Below are positions 48,183 to 58,378 of a stretch of DNA of 64,000 bases, in pieces. The stretch is taken from the NCBI GenBank assembly GCA_002929055.1, contig PERY01000002.1, forward strand, positions 62,001 through 126,000. The letters are read 5' to 3'. This DNA comes from Methylocystis sp. (GTDB lineage Bacteria > Pseudomonadota > Alphaproteobacteria > Rhizobiales > Beijerinckiaceae). Every line of letters starts with the position of its first letter. The stretch's first letter is position 1. Made by a program: the position numbers and the translations under genes. Below the pieces are notes generated by a model, which saw nothing but the letters and a program-made list of their open reading frames with translations, ran no database searches and had not been told where the DNA came from.

Positions 48183-49373
48183 ATGACCCTCGATCAAGAC
48201 AATGGCTGGACCAAACCCATCCACACGGGCGTGCTGGTGCTCGCGAGCGGCGAGGTGATCGAGGGCTTCGGCCTCGGCGCCGTGGGCGAGGCCGTGGGCG
48301 AGGTCTGCTTCAACACCGCCATGACCGGCTATCAGGAAATACTGACCGACCCCTCCTACGCCGCGCAGATCGTCACCTTCACCTTCCCGCATATCGGCAA
48401 TGTGGGAACGAATGACGAGGACATCGAGACCGTCGATCTGGCGACGAGCGCCGGCGCGGTGGGCGCGATCTTTGGCGCGCCGGTGACCGAGCCCTCCAAC
48501 TTTCGCGCCGAGGCGACGCTGACCGAGTGGCTGGCAAAGCGTGGCGTCGTCGCGCTCAGCGGGATCGACACACGCGCGCTGACGGCGCTGATCCGCGAGC
48601 GCGGCATGCCGAACGGCGTCATCGCCCATGCGCCCGACGGCAAATTCGACATTGCGGCGCTGAAGGCCAAAGCCGCGGGCTGGCCCGGCATCGACGGCAT
48701 GGATCTCGTGCCGAGCGTCGGCGCCAAGGCGCGCTACGACTGGAACGAAACGAGCTGGCGCCTCGGCGCGGGCTTTGGCGCGCGTGACGGAGCCGCGAAG
48801 TTCCGCGTCGTCGCCATCGACTATGGCGTGAAGCGCAACATCCTACGGCTTCTCGCCGATCAGGGCTGCGAAGTCATCGTCGCCCCCGCCACCGCGAGCA
48901 GCGCCGAGATTCTCGCGCTGGCGCCCGATGGGGTCTTCCTCTCCAACGGCCCGGGCGACCCGGCCGAGACGGGCAGATACGCCGCGAGCGTGATCCGCGA
49001 CGTGCTGGCGGCAAAAGTGCCGACCTTCGGCATTTGCCTCGGCCACCAGATGATGGCGCTGGCTGTGGGCGCAAAGACCAAAAAGATGCCGCAGGGCCAT
49101 CACGGCGCGAACCATCCGGTGAAGGATTTCACCACCGGCAAGGTCGAGATCGTGTCGATGAACCACGGCTTCGCGGTCGATCGCGACAGCCTGCCGGAAA
49201 ACGCCGTCGAGACGCATCGCTCGCTCTTCGATGGCTCGAATTGCGGCATCGCGCTGACCGACCGCCCCGCCTTCTCGGTGCAGCACCACCCCGAGGCCTC
49301 CCCCGGTCCGCAGGACAGCCATTATCTGTTCCGGCGGTTTGCGGAGATGATGGAGAAGGCGAAGGCGGCGTGA
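48183..49373 (+). CDS. carA: Carbamoyl-phosphate synthase small subunit
   Basis: 396 aa; GEVCFNTAMTGYQEILTDPSYAAQIVTFTFPHIGNVG, VFLSNGPGDPAET, FGICLGHQMMALAVGAKTKKMPQGHHGANHPV. Confidence 0.97.
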   Translation: MTLDQDNGWTKPIHTGVLVLASGEVIEGFGLGAVGEAVGEVCFNTAMTGYQEILTDPSYAAQIVTFTFPHIGNVGTNDEDIETVDLATSAGAVGAIFGAPVTEPSNFRAEATLTEWLAKRGVVALSGIDTRALTALIRERGMPNGVIAHAPDGKFDIAALKAKAAGWPGIDGMDLVPSVGAKARYDWNETSWRLGAGFGARDGAAKFRVVAIDYGVKRNILRLLADQGCEVIVAPATASSAEILALAPDGVFLSNGPGDPAETGRYAASVIRDVLAAKVPTFGICLGHQMMALAVGAKTKKMPQGHHGANHPVKDFTTGKVEIVSMNHGFAVDRDSLPENAVETHRSLFDGSNCGIALTDRPAFSVQHHPEASPGPQDSHYLFRRFAEMMEKAKAA

Positions 49374-49424
49374 CGGCGCCGCCGCTCCAGGGCAGACTGG
49401 CGCGGCCAGCCAAGAGGTCGCGCC

Positions 49425-50285
49425 ATGCGCTTCATTCGCATCGCCTCGGTCGTCGCTCTTTCGCTTCTTGTCGCGATCGCTATTTCCCTCGTCATCCGCC
49501 CCGAATTGCGCGCGGCGCTGCTTGCTGAAATCTACGATCCTGTCACGCTGCCGCAGCTTGAATCCGACGCCCGCATTCACCACGAGCCGCAGGCCCGCAT
49601 CTGCGCAGAGCGCGTCGCTGCGATCCTGCCCGGCGCCGTCGAGCGCATCGCGCGCGCGCATGGGCGCCCCTTCGCAAAGGCCCCCATCGTCGGCGTCTAC
49701 GACTCCTTCGCCACTTACGCGCGCGCCAACGGGCTGGGCGCTCCGGGAATAGCAGGCGTCTCGCGGGCGGGGCGCGCAATCCTCTCGCCGACGCTCTGCC
49801 ACGACGAGCGCGAGCGGCTCGAAGGCGTGCTGACGCATGAGCTTTCGCATGTGCATTTTTCCGGCTGGCGCGCGCGCAACGCGCCGCGTCCGCCGACATG
49901 GTTCACGGAAGGCCTTGCCGTCATGGTCTCGGAAGGCGGCGGCGCCGAGGGCGTGAGCGACGCTGACGCCGCGCAGGCGATCCGCGACGGCTACGCTGTC
50001 ATCCTCGACGGGCGGTCGTGGCTCGACTTCGCGGCGCTCGGTTTCGAGAAAGCGCCCGTGACGCCGAGCGGCTTCGACGCCTATTCCTGGCGCCAGCGGC
50101 TCGCCTTCCGGCAGGCCTCGGTCTTTCTGTCCTGGCTGCGGGAGAAAGACCCCGCGCGCTTCTCGGCGCTGCTGCGCGATCTCGAGCGCGGAGAGACTTT
50201 CGATGGCGCCTTTCGCGCCGCTTTCGGCGCGGCGCCCGCCGAGCGCTGGCGCGACTTCACGGCGGGCCTTCACGCCTCGCGATAG
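49425..50285 (+). CDS. Membrane-anchored zinc-peptidase-like protein (HExxH)
   Basis: 286 aa; N-terminal TM; VLTHELSHVHFSGWRARNAPRPPTWFTEGLAVMVSEGGGAEGV (gluzincin-like HExxH...E). Confidence 0.75.
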   Translation: MRFIRIASVVALSLLVAIAISLVIRPELRAALLAEIYDPVTLPQLESDARIHHEPQARICAERVAAILPGAVERIARAHGRPFAKAPIVGVYDSFATYARANGLGAPGIAGVSRAGRAILSPTLCHDERERLEGVLTHELSHVHFSGWRARNAPRPPTWFTEGLAVMVSEGGGAEGVSDADAAQAIRDGYAVILDGRSWLDFAALGFEKAPVTPSGFDAYSWRQRLAFRQASVFLSWLREKDPARFSALLRDLERGETFDGAFRAAFGAAPAERWRDFTAGLHASR

Positions 50286-51880
50286 AAAACCAGCGACAGC
50301 CCCACAAACATAAACGCCACGGGCCACACGAACCCCGCGACCTTCTTCGCTTCGCCGTCGAGCCGCAACTCCAGCCAGCGCGACCAGCCCGCCGCGACGC
50401 CGGCCAGCGCCAGCGGCGTGTGGGTGATCTCGAGCAGGGTTTCTTCCTTGAAGTTGCTGAGCGCGTGCGAATGGGTGAGCAGAAACGCCGCTGCCGTCGC
50501 GACGCTGATGGGGAAGACGTAAGGCGCCCACCGGGCCGCAATGCGCCCGAGCCGCACGCGCCATTCGAACAGTCCGAAGACGACGATGAGCAGCGTCAGC
50601 AGGCGATGCTGCGCGATCTCGGGATCGCGAAGGCTTTCGATCAGCCCCAGGCGGCCGAGCGGCCAGACCGACTCGTCGGCGCGCAGGAAAAGAAATCCCG
50701 CGAGACCCAGAAAGACGAGCGGCCAATGCCGCATGACGGGCGCAAGCCGCCGGCTGGCGCGCTCCAGCAAGGCCATCACGCCCATGGTGAAAACAAAGAG
50801 CCCGGCCCAGTGGTGATTATATTCCGACCAGGCGATGTCGGCCTGCAAGCGCTGCGGCGGGGCGCCGGGCTGCAGCGCCTCCGGCGGCAGCGCCGCGGAG
50901 AGCGCGGCAAAGTCGGGACTCTCCAGCCGCACGGGAAAGCGCGGCTCCAGCCGGTCGACGATCTCCGAAAGGCTCGCGCGGTCATTGGGAAGGTCGCGCG
51001 CCGGGGGAAGCGAGGCGGCGCAGAACAGCACCGTGAGCCCGACGCCGATCTCCGTCTCCGCAAAACGGCGCGTGCGCAGCAGCGGGCCGGCGGGGTCGTC
51101 CCTCAGCTTGCGCACCGCGAGGAAGTTCAGCCCCCCGAGCAGCAGCAGGCCGAGCAGCAGCATGATCTTCGCGCTCAGCATGACGCCGTAGGAGGTGCCG
51201 TAGATCGCCTGCGGGGAGCCAACATAAAAGACCGCCATCAGCACGCCGCCCGCGAGCAGGGCCGCCACCGCGCCGACCGACATTGCCGAGAAGCGCCGCG
51301 CGGCGGCGGTGCTGGCGGCAGGCGTCGTGAGGCCCGCGAGCGTCATCAAAAAATAGGGGATGCCGCCGATCCAGATGGCGGCGCCGAGCATGTGCAGGAA
51401 CTCCGCCGCAGAGAGCGCCGCGGCGCCCTCGAACTGGCTGGCGGCGTGGGTGGAGCCCGCCTGCACCCCCAGCAGAAGCGCCGCGAGCACCGGCGCGGCG
51501 GTGCGGATGGCGACGCCGCCCGATTGCGCCCGGCGCGCCACAATGGCGATGACGGCGGCGAGCGCGCCCGCCATGAGATCCACGGCGACCGCGCGGGCGC
51601 CGGCGGCCTCGTGCACACCGATCTCGAGCGTTCCGGCCAGCATGACGGTGAGCGACAAGCCGGCAAGAAATTCGGCCGCTGCGAGTGCGCCGGCGGAAAC
51701 TGAGACAAGCCGCAAGGCGCGCCGCTCCAGCCCCCGGCCCTCGTCGCCGAGCAGCGCTCCGAGCGGCCAGACGAGCATCAGCAGAAAGGCCAGCCCCCCG
51801 ACGGTGACAGACTGCGCGGCCAAGATGAAGCCCCGCAGCACAACGCTCAAGAAGCCGTAGATCTCGACGAACAACTGCAT
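50270..51880 (-). CDS. Copper resistance protein CopD family
   Basis: 536 aa polytopic; FLHMLGAAIWIGGIPYFLMTLAG, SAKIMLLLGLLLLGGLNFLAVRKL; directly downstream of copC. Confidence 0.88.
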   Translation of the reverse strand: MQLFVEIYGFLSVVLRGFILAAQSVTVGGLAFLLMLVWPLGALLGDEGRGLERRALRLVSVSAGALAAAEFLAGLSLTVMLAGTLEIGVHEAAGARAVAVDLMAGALAAVIAIVARRAQSGGVAIRTAAPVLAALLLGVQAGSTHAASQFEGAAALSAAEFLHMLGAAIWIGGIPYFLMTLAGLTTPAASTAAARRFSAMSVGAVAALLAGGVLMAVFYVGSPQAIYGTSYGVMLSAKIMLLLGLLLLGGLNFLAVRKLRDDPAGPLLRTRRFAETEIGVGLTVLFCAASLPPARDLPNDRASLSEIVDRLEPRFPVRLESPDFAALSAALPPEALQPGAPPQRLQADIAWSEYNHHWAGLFVFTMGVMALLERASRRLAPVMRHWPLVFLGLAGFLFLRADESVWPLGRLGLIESLRDPEIAQHRLLTLLIVVFGLFEWRVRLGRIAARWAPYVFPISVATAAAFLLTHSHALSNFKEETLLEITHTPLALAGVAAGWSRWLELRLDGEAKKVAGFVWPVAFMFVGLSLVFYREA

Positions 51881-51881
51881 G

Positions 51882-52232
51882 TCAGCGGCTCATCACGAAG
51901 GGAATGTCCCCCTGCGTGATATGCCCGTCGGGGCTCAGCGTCTGCCAATGCAATCTGTAGGCGCCCGGCGCCAGCCCGCGGGCCTTCGCCTTGAGCGCGT
52001 CCGGCGCAAAGTCGAGCAGCGGCAGCGACACCACGCTTCCGTCAGATTTGAAAAGCTTGAGACTTGATCGCTCGGCGTCGATCCGGCTGTTGAAGCGAAC
52101 CTCGATCGTGATTTCCTCGCCCGCGATCCGCTGCTCCGGCGACGGCGAGGAACGAAGAATGATGGCGTGCGCATGAACCTCATGCGCGCCGAGAAGGAAA
52201 AAGAGGACCGGAGCAAGGCGGAAAGGTTTCAT
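51882..52232 (-). CDS. CopC-domain periplasmic copper-binding protein
   Basis: 116 aa; signal peptide ending HEVHA, mature N-terminal His; HAIILRSSPSPEQRI...VRFNSRIDAERSSLKLF...YRLHWQTLSPDGHITQGDIPFVM. Confidence 0.9.
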   Translation of the reverse strand: MKPFRLAPVLFFLLGAHEVHAHAIILRSSPSPEQRIAGEEITIEVRFNSRIDAERSSLKLFKSDGSVVSLPLLDFAPDALKAKARGLAPGAYRLHWQTLSPDGHITQGDIPFVMSR

Positions 52233-52331
52233 GCGACGCCGACCGGCGGCCCCCCACGTTTCGCAAGACAGCCCGAAATAGCCGATTCCGCAGGAACTTA
52301 GCAATACCGTGGAACGCTCCGTCCCCAGCGA

Positions 52332-53051
52332 TTACTTGAGGAAAACGTAGATATCAACCTCCACTTCGGCGTCCTCGCCTTTAAAATCCGTCAAATATTC
52401 CTCGACGATCAAATCCTTGATGTCCAAGCCCTTTTCGTCGAGATAGGCAGCGATCGCCTCATAGGTCGCGTCGATCTCGTCGTAAGCCCCGCGATGCTGG
52501 AATTTCAGCGCCTTGCCGGCAGGCGAGGCGCCGACTTCAACGCCCTCGGGGAGTTTGGGCTTGCCCTCCGGCGCGGCGGCCAACGGCGCCATGGCCTCGA
52601 AGGTGAAGCCATTGTCGTCCGTCTTGGTGAAGACGGCGACCGGCCGGCCGTTCGCCTCGAGCCCGGCCGCAGCGACGGCGCTCTTCAACTTCTTCAGCGC
52701 ATCGGAGATCGTCCTGGAAGCGTTGTCCCATTTGCCCTGGCCTTTCAGCACGGCGGCGGGGCGCGCATCGACGGTCACAGTCTCGGTCGCCACCGCCGCG
52801 GCGGGGTTCTCCACGCCGGGCTTGGCGCCGGCCGTATTGCCGGCCTTGTCGTCGGGCTTGCTGTCGCTCTTGCCTGCCTCCGGCGTCGCGGGCGCGGCGG
52901 CTTGCTTGGCCGGCGCCGCGTCCCCGGCGTCGCGGCCCGCCATCATGCGGCGCTCCGCGACGATGGCCGCAGTCGCGACCAGAAGCGTGAAAATCGCCAG
53001 CGCCCGCCAATGGGTCCGCAGGCTGTCGATCAGACCCGGTTCCTCGTCCAT
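52332..53051 (-). CDS. Membrane-anchored GyrI/AraC-effector-binding-like protein
   Basis: 239 aa; [18 protein letters not shown], Ala/Lys-rich linker, C-terminal [55 protein letters not shown]. Confidence 0.72.
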   Translation of the reverse strand: MDEEPGLIDSLRTHWRALAIFTLLVATAAIVAERRMMAGRDAGDAAPAKQAAAPATPEAGKSDSKPDDKAGNTAGAKPGVENPAAAVATETVTVDARPAAVLKGQGKWDNASRTISDALKKLKSAVAAAGLEANGRPVAVFTKTDDNGFTFEAMAPLAAAPEGKPKLPEGVEVGASPAGKALKFQHRGAYDEIDATYEAIAAYLDEKGLDIKDLIVEEYLTDFKGEDAEVEVDIYVFLK

Positions 53052-53183
53052 TCTCAATATGTCCCCTGCGCGAATTGCCACCCTCTTCTAAGCGCGCAAT
53101 TGCGACAGGCGTCGGGCGGCGCAAAAGTGGCGCTTCAGCGGCGCAATCTCTATATACGAGCGCGTCAGGAATTGGAAAAACCG

Positions 53184-54044
53184 ATGCCGCATCCGCTCGA
53201 AGGCCGCCCGATTCTGCGCATGAACGGCGCGGGCAACGAAATTCTCGTTCTCGACCTGCGCGGCGTCGATCACCTTCTGACGCCGCAGGAAGCGCGCGCC
53301 ATCGCCGCGGCTCCCGACCTGCGATTCGATCAGTTGATGGCGCTGCACGATCCGCGCGAGAATGGCGGCGACGCTTTCATGCGCATCTACAATGTGGACG
53401 GCTCGCTTTCGGGCGCCTGCGGCAATGGCACGCGCTGCGTGGCCTATGTGCTGGCGCGCGAGGGCAAGGAGCGGCTGACGCTGGAGACCGACGCAGGACG
53501 CATCGAGACGCGGCGCGAAGCGGAGACGGTCTTCACCGTCGACATGGGCGTTCCGCGCCTCGGCTGGCGCGAGATCCCGCTGTCGCGCGCGGCGGACACG
53601 AGCGCCGTGGCGCTGGAGCCGCCCGTCGCCGGCGCGCCGCCTCAATTCGCGGCCGTGAGCATGGGCAATCCGCATGCGGTGTTCTTCGTCGCCGACGCGC
53701 TTGCGGTCCCGCTCGAGCCCCTTGGGCGGGCGCTGGAAAATCACCCGCTCTTTCCCGAGCGCGCGAATATCTCCTTCGCGCAGATTCTTTCACGCGACGA
53801 CATTCTTCTGCGCGTGTGGGAGCGCGGCACGGGCGCCACCAGGGCTTGCGGCTCGGCGGCCTGCGCGACGCTCGTCGCGGCGGCGCGCGCGGGGCTGACC
53901 GGGCGGCGCGCGCATGTGCGCCTGCCGGGCGGCGAACTCGAGATCGAATGGCGGGGCGACGATCATGTCATGATGACCGGTCCGGTCGAATTCGAATTCG
54001 AGACGCGGCTGACGTCGCGCCTTTTCGAAGGCGCCGCCGCGTGA
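53184..54044 (+). CDS. dapF: Diaminopimelate epimerase
   Basis: 286 aa; [71 protein letters not shown]. Confidence 0.96.
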   Translation: MPHPLEGRPILRMNGAGNEILVLDLRGVDHLLTPQEARAIAAAPDLRFDQLMALHDPRENGGDAFMRIYNVDGSLSGACGNGTRCVAYVLAREGKERLTLETDAGRIETRREAETVFTVDMGVPRLGWREIPLSRAADTSAVALEPPVAGAPPQFAAVSMGNPHAVFFVADALAVPLEPLGRALENHPLFPERANISFAQILSRDDILLRVWERGTGATRACGSAACATLVAAARAGLTGRRAHVRLPGGELEIEWRGDDHVMMTGPVEFEFETRLTSRLFEGAAA

Positions 54045-55201
54045 GCGCGCAGCCGGACGAACGCGTGCGGCCGGCGGAAGTCGTGACCTTCGGCTGCCGT
54101 CTCAATCTCGTCGATAGCGAAGCGCTCGCGCGCGAGCATGCCGGGCCGCGCGAAACCATTGTCGTCAACACCTGCGCCGTGACGAGTGAAGCGACGCGCC
54201 AGGCGCGCCAGGCGATCCGCCGCCTGCATCGCGAACGGCCGCAGGCAAGAATCGTCGTCGCAGGCTGCGCGGCGCGCATCGACCCGGGCAGCTTTGCAGG
54301 CATGGAAGGCGTAGCGCGCGTCGTCGCCGAGGAACAGCCCAACCACGCGCGCGCAGCGGAAGAGGGCACGCGCGCCTTCCTCGCCGTGCAGAACGGTTGC
54401 GACCATAGCTGCACCTTCTGCATCATCCCGCAAGGACGCGGCGCCTCGCGCTCGGTCGCGCCGCGCGACGCCCTTGCGCAGGTTCGCGCGCTCGTCGCCA
54501 GTGGCAAGCAGGAGATCGTGCTCACCGGCGTCGATCTGACGAGTTATGACGCGGGCGGCTTTAAGCTGGGCGGGCTCGTACGGTTGCTGCTACGGGAGAC
54601 GCCGGAACTCCAGCGTCTGCGCCTGTCCTCCATCGACTGCATCGAGGCCGACGACGATCTTGTCGCCGCGATGCGCGAGGAGGAGCGCCTCTGCCCGCAT
54701 CTGCATCTTTCGCTGCAGGCGGGCGACGATCTCATTCTCAAGCGCATGAAGCGCCGCCATTCGCGCGCCGACGCTATCCGCTTCTGCGAGGAGCTGCGCG
54801 CCGCGCGGCCGGGCATCGTCTTCGGCGCGGATTTCATCGCGGGCTTTCCCACCGAGACGGAAGAGATGTTCGCGCGCACGCTCGCGCTCGTCGAAGACTG
54901 CGGCCTTGCGCATCTTCATGTCTTTCCCTTCTCGCCGCGTCCCGGCACGCCCGCCGCGCGTATGCCGCAAATCGCCCGTGAAGTCGCAAAGGCGCGCGCA
55001 GCGCGTCTGCGCGAAGCGGGAGACAGGGCGCTCGCGCGTCACCTCGACGCGCAAAAGGGAAAGACCTTGCGTCTTCTGACCGAGCGCGGCGGGACCGCGC
55101 GCGCCGCTGATTTCACACTGGCGCGCACGCCGGACGTCGAGGCGGGGCGGATAATCGACGCGCTGGTGACGGGCCACGACGGGCGCGCGCTGCTCACCTG
55201 A
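54041..55201 (+). CDS. mtaB: tRNA t6A37 methylthiotransferase MtaB
   Basis: GTG start overlapping dapF stop; [82 protein letters not shown]. Confidence 0.95.
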   Translation: MSAQPDERVRPAEVVTFGCRLNLVDSEALAREHAGPRETIVVNTCAVTSEATRQARQAIRRLHRERPQARIVVAGCAARIDPGSFAGMEGVARVVAEEQPNHARAAEEGTRAFLAVQNGCDHSCTFCIIPQGRGASRSVAPRDALAQVRALVASGKQEIVLTGVDLTSYDAGGFKLGGLVRLLLRETPELQRLRLSSIDCIEADDDLVAAMREEERLCPHLHLSLQAGDDLILKRMKRRHSRADAIRFCEELRAARPGIVFGADFIAGFPTETEEMFARTLALVEDCGLAHLHVFPFSPRPGTPAARMPQIAREVAKARAARLREAGDRALARHLDAQKGKTLRLLTERGGTARAADFTLARTPDVEAGRIIDALVTGHDGRALLT

Positions 55202-55703
55202 CCCACATCGCTTCGAACGCCTTGCTGAAGCGCGCGACCGCGCTTTCGCATTTGAGCGCGATGAGGGAATTGTCCTGTTTGCGCAGGCCCGAATGGGTGA
55301 AGTTGCCCGCGCCGTCGCGCACGAAGGCGCCGTCGACCGCATAAGCCTTCAGATGCATGAAGGGCTGCGGGTCGCCCTTGTAGCGGATTTCGACGTTGAG
55401 CCGCGCCGCGAGCCGGTTATAGGCCTGCGCCAGCCGCGCCGGCATGCGGGCGTCGCGCCCGTCGCGATAGAGGCGGATGGCGACCCCGCGCTCGGCGGCG
55501 GCGTCCAGCGCCTCGACGATCGGCACGCTGGTCAGCACATAGGCCGCCATGTCGATGCTGCGCGTCGCGCGGCCGAGGAGTTCGACGTCGATCTCTTCGA
55601 GATTGGCGGCGGGGGCATAGGCCTGCCGTTCGATCACGCAGGAATCGGCTGAAGCGGCCTGCGCGAAAGCGCAGAACGGGAGCGCAAAAACCAATCTCTT
55701 CAT
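55194..55703 (-). CDS. Secreted phospholipase D-like (single HKD) protein
   Basis: 169 aa; signal peptide; FMHLKAYAVDGAFVRDGAGNFTHSGLRKQDNSL (HxKxxxxD...N). Confidence 0.88.
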   Translation of the reverse strand: MKRLVFALPFCAFAQAASADSCVIERQAYAPAANLEEIDVELLGRATRSIDMAAYVLTSVPIVEALDAAAERGVAIRLYRDGRDARMPARLAQAYNRLAARLNVEIRYKGDPQPFMHLKAYAVDGAFVRDGAGNFTHSGLRKQDNSLIALKCESAVARFSKAFEAMWVR

Positions 55704-55721
55704 CAGGATATTCGAATCGCT

Positions 55722-56921
55722 TCACTTCGCGCGATAGAAGATTCGATAGATAGCGCCATTCTGGTCGTCGGTCACGAGCAGCGATCCGTCGGCAAGTTCC
55801 GCGACGTCGACAGGGCGGCCGAGATAACCGCCTTGCCCCGTGTTCCAGCCTTCCGCAAAAGGGGTGGTGACGCCGCCCTCGCCATTGGGGCCGAGTCTGG
55901 TGAACATCACGCGCGCGCCGACCGGACCGCTTCTGTCCCAGGAACCATGCTGCGCCGAGAATATGCCGCCGCGATATTCCTGAGGAAACATCGTCCCGCG
56001 ATAGAAGGTCATGCCGAGATCGGCGGCGTGCGCCGCTTCTTCGGCTTCCGGAAAGACGACGCCTGCGGGCGGCGTCTCCTTCGCATATTCATGCGTGCGC
56101 ACATGGCCGCCGCCATACCAGGGAAAACCGAAATTGAGACCAGGCCCGTCGGCGCGGTTGATTTCGCCGGGCGGAATGTCCTCGCCCATGCTGTCCACCT
56201 GATTATCCGTGAACCACAGGCGGCCTCTGTCGTCGAAATCCATGCCGACCGAATTGCGCAGGCCGGTCGCGAAAACCTCGCGCCCCGAGCCGTCGCGATT
56301 CATGCGGACAATCCCGCCAATGCCGGTCTTTTCGTAAAGTGCGAGCTTGTCGCGCGGCGCGACATTGTGCGGCTGGCCGAGTGAAACGTAGAGTTTCCCG
56401 TCCGGCCCGACGCGGCAGACCCGCGTGGAATGACCGCGGCTTTCCTCACTGCGCGGAATGAGGCCTCCCGCCTTGACGATGACCTTCGCGCGCGCATCCG
56501 CTTCGCGCCACGTATTCTCGGCGTCGTCCAGTCGCGTCACGCGATTGCGCTCGAGGAGAAAGAGCGCGCCTTCTTTCGAAAGGCAAACGCCATGCGGCAT
56601 GACGAGGCTCGCGGCCGGCATGAAGACGTCGACGGCGCCGGCCTTGCCGGGGCCCGGGGTGACGACATAAGCGCGCTTGTCGTCCGTGCCGACGAAGATG
56701 GCCTTGCCCTCTTTACCGATAGCGAGCGTGCGCGCATCGCGCGCCAGCGCGTACAGCGAAATGGAAAATCCTTCGGGAAGCTTTATGCGCGGCAGTATCG
56801 CCTCGATCTCGCTTCGACGGGTTTCGGGGTCCGGCTTCGTCCGCGCGCTCTGGGCGAAGAGCAGACCCGCGAGCGCGGCTGCCGCCACGACGATCGCCAC
56901 ACGCAGAGGCTTTGGCTTTCT
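55722..56921 (-). CDS. PQQ-dependent sugar (sorbosone-type) dehydrogenase
   Basis: 399 aa from M at 56921; IKLPEGFSISLYA, MPHGVCLSKEGALFLLERNRV, GLRNSVGMDFDDRGRLWFTDNQVDSMGEDIPPGEINRADGPGLNFGFPWYGGGH. Confidence 0.9.
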   Translation of the reverse strand, partial: RKPKPLRVAIVVAAAALAGLLFAQSARTKPDPETRRSEIEAILPRIKLPEGFSISLYALARDARTLAIGKEGKAIFVGTDDKRAYVVTPGPGKAGAVDVFMPAASLVMPHGVCLSKEGALFLLERNRVTRLDDAENTWREADARAKVIVKAGGLIPRSEESRGHSTRVCRVGPDGKLYVSLGQPHNVAPRDKLALYEKTGIGGIVRMNRDGSGREVFATGLRNSVGMDFDDRGRLWFTDNQVDSMGEDIPPGEINRADGPGLNFGFPWYGGGHVRTHEYAKETPPAGVVFPEAEEAAHAADLGMTFYRGTMFPQEYRGGIFSAQHGSWDRSGPVGARVMFTRLGPNGEGGVTTPFAEGWNTGQGGYLGRPVDVAELADGSLLVTDDQNGAIYRIFYRAK

Positions 56922-57026
56922 CATGAAAACGTCTCGGGATGAGATAGATTGAACCATCAATGCAGACTGAGAAGAAGGAGGCAAGGCTGCGGGCCTTGCC
57001 TCCTTGTCGATCTGAACGGCGGCGGT

Positions 57027-57449
57027 TTAGAAACCGGCCGTCTGGTCCGTGCCGCGGCCGGTCTGTGACGTTCCCATCCCGGACGTGCCGCCCTCTTCCC
57101 AATACGGCGTGGAGCCGAAATGCTGATGCAGACGCGATTCCCAATCGCGGTCGGTCCAGCTCTGCTCGGAAAACTGCGGAGCGTTTTTCAACTGGTCCTC
57201 GGTGACGTTTGTCACGTAGCCGCCAAGGTTGGTGTCGAACCGGAACGCCTTCCACGGCAGCGGATACTCTCCCTCGCCGAGCCCGAGGAAACCCCCGAAG
57301 GTCATGATCGCATAGCGAATGACGCCGGAGACCTTATCTATCATCAAATGATCGATCGAGCCGATCTTGTTGCCGGAGGGATCGTAGACCGCCGTGCCTT
57401 CGACGTTCTCGCTGGAGATCAGATTGCCGCTGTGCGTACTCATACCCAT
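57027..57449 (-). CDS. PRC-barrel domain protein
   Basis: 140 aa; LISSENVEGTAVYDPSGNKIGSIDHLMIDKVSGVIRYAIMTFGGFLGLGEGEYPLPWKAFRFD. Confidence 0.93.
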   Translation of the reverse strand: MGMSTHSGNLISSENVEGTAVYDPSGNKIGSIDHLMIDKVSGVIRYAIMTFGGFLGLGEGEYPLPWKAFRFDTNLGGYVTNVTEDQLKNAPQFSEQSWTDRDWESRLHQHFGSTPYWEEGGTSGMGTSQTGRGTDQTAGF

Positions 57450-57652
57450 AGTCGCCTCCTGGAACCGATTTGCGCGACCTTCCCCGGGCGCGCTGAGCGA
57501 GATGAACTAATCTTCGCAGCAAATGTTCCCCGATTCGAATGGCCGACTGGCGAGGGGCGGACGCCGAGTGGCGGAGCCGCCCGCTTTCGCAGATAGGCAA
57601 AAAAGGCTAATGCAGCGCCAAGGCTCGCGCGCCGTACGCAGGAAAAGGACAA

Positions 57653-58366
57653 ATGGGCTCTGACATCACGGTGGGCTGGGAAGTCCTGGAGATCATCTGG
57701 ATCAACATTCTGCTCTCCGGCGACAACGCCATCCTGATCGCGCTCGCCTGCCGGGGCCTGCCCGTCAAGCAGCGGCGCTGGGGCGTGTTTTTCGGCGCGC
57801 TCGGGGGCGTGGTTCTGCGCGTGGTCTTCACGCTGCTCGTCGTGCAGATGATGAGCATTCCCTATCTGAAGGCCGTCGGCGCGGTGCTGCTTCTGCTCGT
57901 CGCCGTCAAGCTGCTCATCGACGAGAGCGAGCACTCGGATGTGAAGGCAAAGCCCGATCTCATGGGCGCGGTCATCTCCATCATCATGGCCGATGCGGTG
58001 ATGTCGCTGGACAATGTGCTGGCGATAGCGGCCGCGGCGCATGGCTCGACCTATCTCATCGTTTTCGGCCTCGCGCTGTCGGTGCCTATTGTGATGTTTG
58101 GCGCGGGCTTTCTGCTGAAGGTGCTGGAGCGTTTTCCCGCCCTGGTGTGGTTCGGCGCCGGCCTGCTTGGATGGGTCGCCGGCGAAATGGCCGCCACCGA
58201 TCCCGCACTCGCGGAGCGGCTGCACGGCGTCGATCATTCTTCGCTCGAACGCTGGATGTCGATCGCCGGCGCCGTGTTCGTTCTCGCGATCGCTTTCGCC
58301 GTGCAGGTTTATCGCCAATGGCGGGAAGACCGGCTCGACGAGGAAAAGCGCAAGCCGAAAAGTTGA
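57653..58366 (+). CDS. TerC family (YjbE-type) integral membrane protein
   Basis: 237 aa; IIWINILLSGDNAILIALACRGLPVKQRRWGVFFGALGGVVLRVVFT...VISIIMADAVMSLDNVLAIA. Confidence 0.93.
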   Translation: MGSDITVGWEVLEIIWINILLSGDNAILIALACRGLPVKQRRWGVFFGALGGVVLRVVFTLLVVQMMSIPYLKAVGAVLLLLVAVKLLIDESEHSDVKAKPDLMGAVISIIMADAVMSLDNVLAIAAAAHGSTYLIVFGLALSVPIVMFGAGFLLKVLERFPALVWFGAGLLGWVAGEMAATDPALAERLHGVDHSSLERWMSIAGAVFVLAIAFAVQVYRQWREDRLDEEKRKPKS

Positions 58367-58378
58367 AGGCGGCGCGGC

